Below are positions 9,041 through 17,608 of a stretch of 64,000 nt of DNA, in pieces. The translations under genes were made by a program, and so were the position numbers. Under the pieces are notes generated by a model. It did not search any database. It saw only the letters and a program-made list of their open reading frames with translations, and was not told the DNA's origin. Within the stretch, counting starts at the first letter, position 1. Each line of letters begins with the position of its first letter. The DNA comes from Microbacterium oleivorans (GTDB lineage Bacteria; Actinomycetota; Actinomycetes; Actinomycetales; Microbacteriaceae), in contig NZ_CP058316.1 in NCBI RefSeq assembly GCF_013389665.1, forward strand, positions 620,001 through 684,000, written 5' to 3'.

Positions 9041-9066
9041 CGTCAAGCGACGATCCGCGTCGGGTC
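9041..9066 (+). repeat. 26-bp direct repeat, copy 1
   Basis: Begins with CGTCAAGCGACGATCCGCGT directly after the GH13 stop codon; a second copy differing at one base lies 84 bases downstream. Both copies sit between convergent genes. Confidence 0.75.
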
Positions 9067-9124
9067 GGCGGTGCTCACGCCTGCCCCCAGCACGCGAGCC
9101 GACCCGAACGGCTGTCTCCCGTCG

Positions 9125-9150
9125 CGTCAAGCGACGATTCGCGTCGGGTC
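9125..9150 (+). repeat. 26-bp direct repeat, copy 2
   Basis: Second copy of the 9041-9066 repeat (CGTCAAGCGACGATTCGCGT and six more bases), about 50 bases beyond the 3' end of dnaE2 on the opposite strand. May be a short dispersed element. Confidence 0.75.
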
Positions 9151-9199
9151 GCGCCACCGCCACCGCCACGCGAGGCTTCGCGTCCAGCCGCCACGCGAC

Positions 9200-12100
9200 T
9201 CACCGGAAGTCCCGCGACCGGTGCTGGACCCCGACCCGCAGGTCCTCGAACGCATCGGCGAGGAGGTTCACGACGCCCTCGTTCGACCGCTCCAGGATGC
9301 CGCGGACGATCAGTGCGGGACTGTCGCGCACGACGCGGCGATACCGCTGCCAGACTCCCGTCGAGCAGATGACGTTCATGAGACCGTGCTCGTCCTCGAG
9401 GTTGAGGAACGTGATGCCCGATGCCGTCGCCGGCCGCTGCCGGTGCGTGACCAGCCCGGCGATCTCGACGCGACGGCCGGTCTCGTGCTCGCGCAGGTCG
9501 CCGGCGGTGAGCACGCCGCGGGCATCGAGCTGCGATCGGTAGTGCGTCATCGGGTGGTCGTCGGGTGAGATGCCCGTCGCCCAGAGGTCGGAGGCCAGCA
9601 CGTCGTAGCTCGACTGGTCGGTGAACAGCGGCGGCTGCACGGCGATGAGCGAATCGGGCAGGTACTCGATGCGGTCCTGCGCGGCCGATCCCGCCAGCCA
9701 GATCGCCTCGCGCCGGGTATGCCCGAAGCACTCCAGCGCCCCGGCGGTCGCGAGGGCCTCGAGCTGCGTGGTGTCGGCTCCGGTGCGTCGCACGAGGTCA
9801 CGCATGTCGCGATAGGGACCGGATGCCTCGCGCTCGGCCACGATCCTCTCGGCGAACTTCTTGCCGATGCCGGTGACCGCGGCGAGCCCCAGCCGCACCG
9901 CGAACCCGCCGTCACGTCGATGCTCGGCGGACTCGTCGGGGGCGTTGATGTCGAACACCGGCACCGGAGGCTGCTCGCCGAGGCAGCTGTCGCGCCCCGT
10001 CGGGGCGGCCCTGCCACCCGCGGTGCGGTCTTCCGCGGGCACCCCGGGCGCCGCGGCCGGCCGGGCCGCCGCATCCCCATCCACCAGTTCGAGCAGCGCC
10101 TCGCTGCCCGACCGGTGCAGGTCGGGGCGCCGCACCTCGACCCCGTGCCTCCGGGCGTCGGCGGCGAGGGTCGCCGGGGAGTAGAAGCCCATGGGCTGGG
10201 CGCGCAGCAGCCCGGCGAGGAAGGCCGCCGGGTAGTGGAGCTTGATCCACGAGCTCGCGTAGACGAGCAGACCGAACGAGAGCGAGTGGCTCTCGGCGAA
10301 GCCGAAGTTCGCGAACGCCTGGATCTTCGCGTAGATGTCGTCGGCGGCATCCCCCACCAGGCCGTTCTCGGCCATGCCCGCGTACAGCTTCTGCTTGAGC
10401 GAGTCGATGCGCTCCACCCCGCGCTTGGACCCCATCGCCCGCCGCAGCAGATCCGCGTCCTCACCCGAGAGCCCGCCGATCACCATGCCCATCTGCATGA
10501 GCTGCTCCTGGAAGACCGGCACCCCGAGCGTGCGCTCGAGCACCCCCTTGAGCTTCGGGTGCGGGTACGTCGTCTTCTCGTACCCGAGCTTGCGCCGCAC
10601 ATACGGGTGCACCGCGCCACCCTGGATCGGCCCCGGCCGGATCAGGGCGATCTCGATCACCAGGTCGTAGAACCGGCGCGGCTGCAACCGGGGCAGCAAG
10701 CCCATCTGCGCGCGCGACTCGACCTGGAACACCCCGATCGAGTCGGCCCGGCACAGCATGTCGTAGACCGCCGCCTCGTCTTTCGGCAGGGTCGCCAGCT
10801 CGAACCTCTCTCCCGTCGCCCCCGCGATGAGGTCGAAGCAGTACTGCAGGGCCGCGAGCATGCCGAGGCCGAGCAGGTCGAACTTCACCAGCCCCATCCA
10901 GGCGGCGTCGTCCTTGTCCCACTGGATGACGGTGCGGTTCTCCATGCGCGCGTGCTCGATCGGCACCACCTCGCCGACGGGACGGTCGGTCAGCACCATG
11001 CCGCCGGAGTGGATGCCGAGATGCCGCGGCGCCTTCAGCAGCTCGGCGGCGTAAGCGAGCACCCGTTCGGGGATGTCGTGGTCGGGTCCGGTGTCGAGGT
11101 TCGCCCCCCACCGCTCGACCTGCTTCGACCAGGCATCCTGCTGCCCCGGCGAATGCCCGAGCGCTTTCGCCATGTCGCGCACGGCGTTCTTCGGCCGGTA
11201 CTGGATGACATTCGCCACCTGCGCGGCCCGCTCGCGCCCGTAGGTCTCGTAGACCCACTGGATGATCTCCTCGCGCCGGTCGGAGTCGAAGTCGACATCG
11301 ATGTCGGGCTCCTCCTCGCGCAGCGCCGAGAGGAAGCGCTCGAACGGCAGCTGATAGTAGATCGAGTCGATCGCGGTGATGTCGAGCAGATAGCAGACGG
11401 CACTGTTCGCGGCCGAGCCCCGCCCCTGACACAGGATGCCGCGGCGCCGCGCCTCCTGCACGATGCCGTGGACGATGAGGAAGTAGCCCGGGAAGTCCTT
11501 CTGCTCGATGACGCCGAGCTCGCGCTCGATGCGGTCCCGGTCCTTCTCGGGCAGATTCGGGTACTTACGGGGCACCGCCTCCCAGACGAGGTGGCGGAGC
11601 CACGTCATCGGCGTGTGCCCCTCGGGCACCGGCAGCTTGGGCAGGGCGGGTTTGGCCCGGCGCAGCGGGAACGCCAGCTCGTCGGCGACCGTGACCGTGC
11701 GAGCGACGGCACCGGGGTACCGTCGGAAGCGACGCGTCATCTCGGCGCCCGAACGCAGGTGCGCGCCGGCATGCGCGGGCAGCCAGCCGTCGAGCTCGTC
11801 GAGCCCGCGGTTGGCGCGGACGGCGGCGATCGCTGCGGCCAGGTGCGCCCGTTCGGGAACCGCGTAGTGCACGTTGTTCGAGGCCAGGACCGGCAGCCCG
11901 CGGTCGCGGGCGAGCCCGGCGAGGATGTCGTTGTGCCGGGAGTCGAGCGGTTCGCCGTGATCGATCAGCTCGACCTCGATCGCCTCGCGGCCGAACCGGG
12001 CCACGAGCGCGTCCAGCTCAGCGGCGGCCGCGGCGGGCCCCCGCTGCACGAGCGCCTGCCGCACGGCGCCCTTGCGGCATCCGGTGAGGATGCTCCAGTA

Positions 12101-12661
12101 CCCGCCCGCGGCATCGGCGAGGTCGTCGAGCCGGTACCGCGGCTTGCCCTTCTCGGCGCCGGCGAGCTGCGCCTGGGTGAGCGCGCCGGCCAGGCGGTGG
12201 TATCCCTCCTCGCCCCGGGCGAGCACGAGCAGGTGCTCACCGGGCGGATCGGCCTCGTTGCGGGCAGCCCCTACCCGCTGCGGCAGCTCGAGCGAGAGCT
12301 CGGCGCCGAACACGGTCTTCACGGCGAGCTGCTCGGCCGCTTCGGCGAAGCGGACGATGCCGTAGAAGCCGTCGTGGTCGGTGACGGCGAGGGCGTGCAG
12401 GCCCAGCCGCTCCGCCTCCTCGGCGAGCTCTTCGGGTGACGACGCACCGTCGAGGAACGAGTACGAGCTGTGCGCGTGCAGCTCGGCGTACGGCACGGCG
12501 TTCTCGGGGCGTTCGATCGCCGGCGCGGCGTACTTCCCGCGCTTGCGCGACCACGCCGGGCTGTCGCCGCCATCGGCGCCCGGGGGCGCGCTGGGGGTGC
12601 GGTTGCCGCTGAGGAGCCGCTCCATCTCCGACCACGACACCGACGGATTGTTGAACCCCAT
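9200..12661 (-). CDS. dnaE2: Error-prone DNA polymerase DnaE2 (ImuC)
   Basis: 1153 residues, usual for DnaE2. An N-terminal PHP domain starts near residue 58 (YAELHAHSSYSFLDG, VTDHDGFYG). The polymerase domain carries CQGRGSAANSAVCYLLDIT and the catalytic acidic motif PDIDVDFDSDRREE near 450-463. Then IALIRPGPIQGGAVHPYVRR, a helix-hairpin-helix region (AAVTGIGKKFAERIVAE) and an OB-fold end (ITFLNLEDEHGLMNVI). An Ala/Gly-rich linker near 850-890 is unusual. It extends past lesions in SOS mutagenesis together with ImuB and ImuA'. It starts inside the imuB stop (TGATG). Confidence 0.95.
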   Translation of the reverse strand: MGFNNPSVSWSEMERLLSGNRTPSAPPGADGGDSPAWSRKRGKYAAPAIERPENAVPYAELHAHSSYSFLDGASSPEELAEEAERLGLHALAVTDHDGFYGIVRFAEAAEQLAVKTVFGAELSLELPQRVGAARNEADPPGEHLLVLARGEEGYHRLAGALTQAQLAGAEKGKPRYRLDDLADAAGGYWSILTGCRKGAVRQALVQRGPAAAAAELDALVARFGREAIEVELIDHGEPLDSRHNDILAGLARDRGLPVLASNNVHYAVPERAHLAAAIAAVRANRGLDELDGWLPAHAGAHLRSGAEMTRRFRRYPGAVARTVTVADELAFPLRRAKPALPKLPVPEGHTPMTWLRHLVWEAVPRKYPNLPEKDRDRIERELGVIEQKDFPGYFLIVHGIVQEARRRGILCQGRGSAANSAVCYLLDITAIDSIYYQLPFERFLSALREEEPDIDVDFDSDRREEIIQWVYETYGRERAAQVANVIQYRPKNAVRDMAKALGHSPGQQDAWSKQVERWGANLDTGPDHDIPERVLAYAAELLKAPRHLGIHSGGMVLTDRPVGEVVPIEHARMENRTVIQWDKDDAAWMGLVKFDLLGLGMLAALQYCFDLIAGATGERFELATLPKDEAAVYDMLCRADSIGVFQVESRAQMGLLPRLQPRRFYDLVIEIALIRPGPIQGGAVHPYVRRKLGYEKTTYPHPKLKGVLERTLGVPVFQEQLMQMGMVIGGLSGEDADLLRRAMGSKRGVERIDSLKQKLYAGMAENGLVGDAADDIYAKIQAFANFGFAESHSLSFGLLVYASSWIKLHYPAAFLAGLLRAQPMGFYSPATLAADARRHGVEVRRPDLHRSGSEALLELVDGDAAARPAAAPGVPAEDRTAGGRAAPTGRDSCLGEQPPVPVFDINAPDESAEHRRDGGFAVRLGLAAVTGIGKKFAERIVAEREASGPYRDMRDLVRRTGADTTQLEALATAGALECFGHTRREAIWLAGSAAQDRIEYLPDSLIAVQPPLFTDQSSYDVLASDLWATGISPDDHPMTHYRSQLDARGVLTAGDLREHETGRRVEIAGLVTHRQRPATASGITFLNLEDEHGLMNVICSTGVWQRYRRVVRDSPALIVRGILERSNEGVVNLLADAFEDLRVGVQHRSRDFR

Positions 12662-14208
12662 CAGTCGTACCGCCCCTCGGCCAGCCATTCGCCGCCGTCG
12701 CACACGAGCAGCCAGGCGGTCTGCGTCGCATCGACCATCTGGAACCGGTGGGCGCGTCGCGCGCGCGTGGCATCCCATTGCCGTTCGGTCACCGGCCACG
12801 GTCCCGCCCACGATCGGATGCCGCGCGACCCGTTCGCCGACACCAGCGCCACCGGGGCCGCGGTCAGCTCGCCGCGCCCGTCGACGGCCACCATGTCGCC
12901 GTCGCGGTCGACCACGGCCAGCGGCAGCGCGCGCTCGAACACCGTGGTGGGCAGCGGATCGGGCAGGCTTCCCGGCCACGGCCGCCCGCGCTCACTCGCG
13001 ACGGGGCGATCTCCCCAGGGCACGAGCACCTGCCGCTCGGCGAGCCAACGCCCGCCGCCCACCACCGGTGTGACGACGCCCGTGTGCCCGAGCATGGCCT
13101 GCACCCGCGACAGGGCGTGGTGCACCCGCTGCTCGGGACCCGACCCGAACAGCGAGACGGCATGGTGGGATGCCGCATCGACGGCCTCGGGCTCGAGCGT
13201 GACCCGCGCCACGCCGCTCGAGAGCTTGCCGCTCTCTGCGAGCTGCCAGCGCACCCGGTCGACCACGGCCGCGGCGTCGAACGTGCCCGGATGCAGCCAC
13301 ACCCGGTTGCTCGTCTCGCCGCGGTCGCCGGTGAGGACGACGCGCAGCTCGGTGCACACCAGATCGACGGCGCCGAGCCCCGAGACGAACTCCTCGGCCG
13401 CGACCCTCACGCCGAACGCCACCTGATCGGCGATCTCGAGCGGCGGCTCGAACGCCACCTCGCGGTGCAGTTCGGGCGGCGGGGTACGCGGTGTGACGGG
13501 TCGGGAGTCGGCTCCGGCGGCGAGGGCGTGAAGCCGGGCGCCGCGGGGTCCGAAGCGTTCGACCAAGCGCTCCGGCGCGATGGCGGCGAGGTCGCCGAGG
13601 GTCTGCACGCCCAGCCGGGCGAAGAGGTCGACGGAGTCGTCGTCGAGCACGGCGATCGTGAGCGGGGCGAGGAACTCGGCCGAGTGCCCCGCCTCGACGA
13701 CCCGGATGGGCCGGTCGGCTCGCGTACTCATCCGCGCGGCCTGCTGCGCGGTGAACGGCCCGTCGGCCACCCCGGCCCGGGCATCGAGGTCGCCCTCGGT
13801 GACGGCGGCGAGCAGCGCACCCGCGGCCTCGGTCTCGCCGCCGTAGAAGCGAGCGGGGCCCCGGACCCGCAGCGCGCACAGGCCCGCCTCGAGCACCTGT
13901 ACCCCCGGCGCCATCTCTTCGAGGCGCGCGACGATCGGGGCGAACTGACGGTGCTCGCGCACGGGGTCGGCGTCGGCCACCCGGAGCGAGGGGCATCGGG
14001 CCTGCGCGTCGCGTCGACGCTGCCCGCGCCTCACCCCGTCGGCACGCGCGGCGGGCGAGCAGGCCGCCACCATGCCCTTTTCGAACACCGCGATCGGGTC
14101 GCCGATGCTGCCGCCGCTCTCGCGCACGAGAGCGACGACCGGCCAGTCGGGCACCCACACGACGAGGCTGCGGACCGGCTCGAGGCCTTCACCCTGCTGC
14201 GCGGCCAT
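12661..14208 (-). CDS. imuB: ImuB, Y-family polymerase-like mutasome adaptor
   Basis: 515 residues from ATG 14208. The N-terminus SLVVWVPDWPVVALVRE resembles the Y-family palm, but the metal-binding acids of true Y polymerases are replaced, as in all ImuB proteins, which are catalytically dead. Further palm and finger segments: CPSLRVADADP, GAGV-like ARAGVADGPFTAQQAA, then little finger. ImuB links DnaE2 and ImuA' to the beta clamp. Second gene of the operon: imuA' ends one base upstream and dnaE2 starts in its stop codon. Confidence 0.9.
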   Translation of the reverse strand: MAAQQGEGLEPVRSLVVWVPDWPVVALVRESGGSIGDPIAVFEKGMVAACSPAARADGVRRGQRRRDAQARCPSLRVADADPVREHRQFAPIVARLEEMAPGVQVLEAGLCALRVRGPARFYGGETEAAGALLAAVTEGDLDARAGVADGPFTAQQAARMSTRADRPIRVVEAGHSAEFLAPLTIAVLDDDSVDLFARLGVQTLGDLAAIAPERLVERFGPRGARLHALAAGADSRPVTPRTPPPELHREVAFEPPLEIADQVAFGVRVAAEEFVSGLGAVDLVCTELRVVLTGDRGETSNRVWLHPGTFDAAAVVDRVRWQLAESGKLSSGVARVTLEPEAVDAASHHAVSLFGSGPEQRVHHALSRVQAMLGHTGVVTPVVGGGRWLAERQVLVPWGDRPVASERGRPWPGSLPDPLPTTVFERALPLAVVDRDGDMVAVDGRGELTAAPVALVSANGSRGIRSWAGPWPVTERQWDATRARRAHRFQMVDATQTAWLLVCDGGEWLAEGRYD

Positions 14209-14209
14209 C

Positions 14210-14941
14210 TCAGACCGCCCGCCGCATCGGGATCGGCTCGTTCTCGAACGTCTCGCGCTGGGGAGCGATGCCCGTGCCGTGCGCGGGCTGCGGAGCGGCC
14301 CCGAGCGCCCCGTCGGGCGCCGGCAGCAGCATCCGCGACGAACGCGGCACGGGGAAGCGCCGGCTCGAGACGGTGACCGTGAGCTCGCGGTCGCTGAGGT
14401 AGCCGTCCCCGTCGCCCAGGCCCGACCAGCGCGGGTCGGTGACATCGAGCATCGCTTCGGTCTGCGGCCACGGCCCCTGCACGAGCAGCACCGTTCCCCG
14501 ATCGCGCAGCCTTCCGGCGAGCTTGGCGATGTCGGAGTCCTTCGCCCGCTCGGGCGGGCGCACCGCGACCACCGGGAGCACGTCGGCGATCGTCGCGGTG
14601 ACGGCCAGCCAACGGGCCCCCGGATCGGGGATCAGCACGACCCGCGACAGGTCGACGCCGGCCGCCTCTGCCGCCTCGGCCCCGAAGCCCGGCATGCCGA
14701 CCACCCCGCACCACGACCCGGTCTGCGACGGCTGAGCCAGCAGGGCGAACAGCAGCGACGACGAGGAGCCGAGCGAGTAGGCCGCGCCGGGACGCAGTCC
14801 CCGTCCGGGCAGGAGGCCGGCCAGCGCGGGATGGGTGGGCAGCACCGGCGCATCGAGGCGTCGCCCCTGCATCCGCTCCATCTGCGCGCGCAGGCGCTGC
14901 ACGTCCTCAGCGGCAGCGGTGTTGCGCACGATCGACCTCAC
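14210..14941 (-). CDS. imuA': ImuA', RecA/SulA-like mutasome component
   Basis: 243 residues from GTG 14941; no better start lies downstream. Contains the RecA-like fold remnants of actinobacterial ImuA' (HPALAGLLPGRGLRPGAAYS, LARPSQTGSWCGVVGMPGFG-like region, VVLIPDPGARWLAVTATIAD). The P-loop is not canonical, as expected for ImuA'. It promotes damage-induced mutagenesis with ImuB and DnaE2. First gene of the SOS operon, directly under a LexA palindrome; a TAGCCT -10 six bases before the GTG suggests a leaderless transcript. Confidence 0.85.
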   Translation of the reverse strand: MRSIVRNTAAAEDVQRLRAQMERMQGRRLDAPVLPTHPALAGLLPGRGLRPGAAYSLGSSSSLLFALLAQPSQTGSWCGVVGMPGFGAEAAEAAGVDLSRVVLIPDPGARWLAVTATIADVLPVVAVRPPERAKDSDIAKLAGRLRDRGTVLLVQGPWPQTEAMLDVTDPRWSGLGDGDGYLSDRELTVTVSSRRFPVPRSSRMLLPAPDGALGAAPQPAHGTGIAPQRETFENEPIPMRRAV

Positions 14942-14950
14942 TTCATCAGG

Positions 14951-14968
14951 CTAGAACATATGTTCTAG
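14951..14968 (-). promoter_or_regulatory. LexA (SOS) box controlling imuA'-imuB-dnaE2
   Basis: CTAGAACATATGTTCTAG is a perfect 18-bp palindrome containing GAAC-N4-GTTC, the actinobacterial/Bacillus LexA consensus. It ends 10 bases before the GTG of imuA' and overlaps the probable -10, so LexA binding would block the promoter until DNA damage. Confidence 0.93.
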
Positions 14969-15058
14969 GCCTTCAATGTCGAGATCGAAGATACGACCGA
15001 CTTCGGACATCGCTCCCCGCTGCCCGTCGCGACCGGGAGCTTCGCGGGGAGTCGATGT

Positions 15059-16762
15059 TCAGTCCGCGAGCACCCGCCTCACGGCGTCGTACGCCGGAGT
15101 CTGCTCCCCGTCCGCGAACAGGAAGTCGTGAGCCCCCTGCAGGTCGCCGTCGTCGTCGACCCACCAGTCGTACCGGTCGTCCACCCCCCACGTGGTGTAC
15201 GAGACGCAGGCCTCCGAGCGGAGGCAGGTCGCCAGCACCGTGGCGTACTGCTCGGCCTGGGCGTCCTGACCCTCGCTGTCGGTGACGTCGTTCTCCGAGA
15301 TCCGGACGATCAGCCCGGCATCCTCGAACGTGTCGAGTGTCGTCTCGAGATCGTCGGCCGAGATGGCGTCGGTGTCGAGGTGGTAGACGTGGGCCTGGAG
15401 GCCGACACCGTCGATGTGGCCACCGCCTTCGTTGGTGTCGAGGGCGAGCCGGAGCAGGGCGTCCTGACGGGGCCCCGGGACGTCGGCCCCGTTCTCGTTG
15501 ATGAACTGCCTGACATCCGGGTCGGCGTCGTGGACCGCTTGCGAGACCACAACCGGGTAGCCCGGCCCGAAGACCCGGTACCAGATGTTCTGCTGGAGGT
15601 CGGTTCCCTGGTCGACGTCGAACGGCTCGTTGACGACGTCGAGCGAGTCGAGGCGGCCTCGGAAATGCGTGACGACGGTGGTCACGTAGTCGATCAGCGC
15701 CTCGGCGCTCGCCCGGCGCTCGTCCTCGGAATCGGCGGGGAGCTCCTGCATCCAGCGGGGCATCGCCTCGGTGAAGGCGATGGTGTGGCCGTGCACGGCG
15801 ATTCCCTTGCTCTCGGCGAGATCCAGGAGTGCGTCCGCCTCGTCGAAGACGTACTCGCCCTGCCGCGGTGAGAGCGCCTGCGGCTTCATCGCGTTCTCGG
15901 GGGTGAGGGCGCCGAAGTCGCCCACGAACTCGTCGGCGTACTCCGCGTCCGAGGCGAGCGGGCCGAGCGCGACAGCGGCACCGATCCGGAAACCGGGGCG
16001 GGCGCGGTCGGCGAGGGATTGCAGCCCGTCCGGGGAGGGCTGGGCGCCGGCTGCGACGGGACCGGCCGCAGCCAGGGCAGCACCCGCCGGCGCTTCGGCG
16101 ATGAACGAATCGACCGAGAACGACCCCGCTTCGCTCGAGAGCCCGAGCCAGAGCTCACCGGAGGAGAAGACGTCGCCCAACGACGAGGACGACACCGTCT
16201 CGCCACCGCTCGCGACCTCGAGCAGATCCCCGGACCGACGGATCGAGAGCACCGCTTCGGGATCGGAAACAGTCGCGTGCTCGACGCTCGCCGGCTGCGG
16301 GTCGGTCACCGTTTCGCCGGGCGAGCCGTCGAAGACCGCGATCCGCAGGTCGAGGCCCTCGAGCGTGAGTCGCAGCCCGGCGGGCTCGATCCGGAACTCG
16401 TCGGCGATCACCGGTGGGCTGTCGTAGACCGCGAGCGTGGCGTCGGCGGTCACCTCCGAGAGCGACACGCTGAGCTCGACATCGCCCCCCGTGATCAGAT
16501 GTGTTCCCACGAGGTTCACCGGCGGATTCGGCTGGCCTCCGCCGCCGTCCTGCTCGACGATGGTCATCGCCGTCGGAGAGACCCGGAGAGCGTCATCCTC
16601 GGCGACGACCCCGGGCATGTGCCGCCAGTCCTGCTGGAGCAGGTCGATGACGGTCCCGCGCTCCGCCGACCGATCCGTCGAGGTGCAGCCCGCCAGGGCG
16701 ATGACAGCGCCGACGACGACCACGACGGTTGTCGCGCGCGCGAGCTGGCGGAAGCGGTCCAT
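15059..16762 (-). CDS. GH10 endo-beta-1,4-xylanase-type lipoprotein
   Basis: 567 residues. An N-terminal lipobox (VIALAGC, Cys26) makes it a surface lipoprotein. Residues about 30-240 are a beta-rich region with no clear motif, perhaps a carbohydrate-binding or concanavalin-like module. The GH10 domain follows: FGALTPENAMKPQ, VHGHTIAF, acid/base Glu in LDVVNEPF near 378, nucleophile Glu in VRISENDV near 488 and TTWGVDDRYDWW. GH10 enzymes cut xylan; here ISENDV replaces the usual ITELD, so specificity may differ. Monocistronic. Confidence 0.85.
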   Translation of the reverse strand: MDRFRQLARATTVVVVVGAVIALAGCTSTDRSAERGTVIDLLQQDWRHMPGVVAEDDALRVSPTAMTIVEQDGGGGQPNPPVNLVGTHLITGGDVELSVSLSEVTADATLAVYDSPPVIADEFRIEPAGLRLTLEGLDLRIAVFDGSPGETVTDPQPASVEHATVSDPEAVLSIRRSGDLLEVASGGETVSSSSLGDVFSSGELWLGLSSEAGSFSVDSFIAEAPAGAALAAAGPVAAGAQPSPDGLQSLADRARPGFRIGAAVALGPLASDAEYADEFVGDFGALTPENAMKPQALSPRQGEYVFDEADALLDLAESKGIAVHGHTIAFTEAMPRWMQELPADSEDERRASAEALIDYVTTVVTHFRGRLDSLDVVNEPFDVDQGTDLQQNIWYRVFGPGYPVVVSQAVHDADPDVRQFINENGADVPGPRQDALLRLALDTNEGGGHIDGVGLQAHVYHLDTDAISADDLETTLDTFEDAGLIVRISENDVTDSEGQDAQAEQYATVLATCLRSEACVSYTTWGVDDRYDWWVDDDGDLQGAHDFLFADGEQTPAYDAVRRVLAD

Positions 16763-16796
16763 GAGACCAACGTAGCGAGACCCGCCGGCGCGGCGG

Positions 16797-17294
16797 TCAG
16801 GCCGCGAGGCTCAGATACGGCTCCCACATCGGGTCGGTGCGCTCGGTCCCGCGCACCGTCCACTGCGGACCCCGCGGTGGCTTCGGCGCCCAGCGCAGCT
16901 CCCACCCCATCTCCTGAGGCGTGTGGTCGCTCTTGAGGTTGTTGCACCGCAGACAGCACGCGACGAGGTTCTCCCACGAGTTGCTGCCTCCCCGTGAGCG
17001 CGGCAGCACGTGGTCGATGGTCGACGCGGCTTTGCCGCAGTACGCGCACCGGTGGGCGTCGCGGCGAAGCACCCCCCGCCGGGTCACCGGGACGCGGCGT
17101 GCGTTCGATATCCGGACGTACCGGGTCAGCACGATGACCGCGGGCCGCTCGTAGATCCCGTCGATCCCCAGGACGGGGTCGTGCACGACGTGCTCGACGA
17201 TCGTCGCCTTGTCGTTCAACACCAGGAGGAGTGCCCGGCGGAACGACACCACGGCGAGGGGTTCATACCCGGCGTTCAGTACCAGAGTGCGCAT
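16797..17294 (-). CDS. HNH endonuclease domain protein
   Basis: 165 residues. The HNH domain covers about 80-130: CAYCGKAASTIDHVLPRSRG with the His of DHV, then the Asn of SWENLV and a second CxxC pair (CCLRCNNLKSD) for a structural zinc. The N-terminus MRTLVLNAGYEPLAVVSFRR is the conserved lead of a widespread actinobacterial HNH family whose target is unknown; it is chromosomal, not obviously mobile. Preceded by a leader that contains an intrinsic terminator. Confidence 0.85.
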   Translation of the reverse strand: MRTLVLNAGYEPLAVVSFRRALLLVLNDKATIVEHVVHDPVLGIDGIYERPAVIVLTRYVRISNARRVPVTRRGVLRRDAHRCAYCGKAASTIDHVLPRSRGGSNSWENLVACCLRCNNLKSDHTPQEMGWELRWAPKPPRGPQWTVRGTERTDPMWEPYLSLAA

Positions 17295-17608
17295 CTTGTG
17301 TCCTCACGAACTGCCCTGACGGCTTCAGCGGATGTTCGATGATCGACGTCGCGCACTCCGTGCGGGCAGGTCCCGCGAGGGTGCGAGCACGAAAAAAGGC
17401 GCCGTCATGAAGACAGCGCCTTGATCGGCGGCCGGGGCCGCAGTGGTGCACACGATGCCGCAGGACATAGCGACCGATCGCATTCACGGTTCGAATGCTT
17501 GGTCCTCGTCCCATCGGCTCCCCCTCGGCGTGCGCGAGCGTCGCGTTCAGGGTAGTACACACCCGTGCCCGTGAAGGTCGCCGGAAGGTGAACGGATGAT
17601 GCGTGTCG
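17295..17608 (-). other. 314-bp leader/intergenic region with possible leader peptide
   Basis: Read on the minus strand it contains a possible ATG at 17514 with GGGGAG upstream (MGRGPSIRTVNAIGRYVLRH), whose frame continues through the hairpin at 17392-17422 into the HNH start region. A promoter-like TACTACCCT lies about 45 bases before that ATG. This layout fits either a terminator for the M23 gene or an attenuated leader for the HNH gene. Confidence 0.4.
17392..17422 (-). terminator. Intrinsic terminator with T-tract
   Basis: On the minus strand AAGGCGCTGTC-ttcat-GACGGCGCCTT forms an 11-bp stem with one G.T pair, followed by a run of six T. It is the most canonical terminator in the window. 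It lies about 190 bases past the M23 stop and about 100 bases before the HNH start. Confidence 0.85.

Noticed and set aside
9719..12439. Open frame of 906 codons on the plus strand
   Set aside because: It is antisense to dnaE2, whose conserved motifs run the whole length. Long shadow frames are expected at this GC content.
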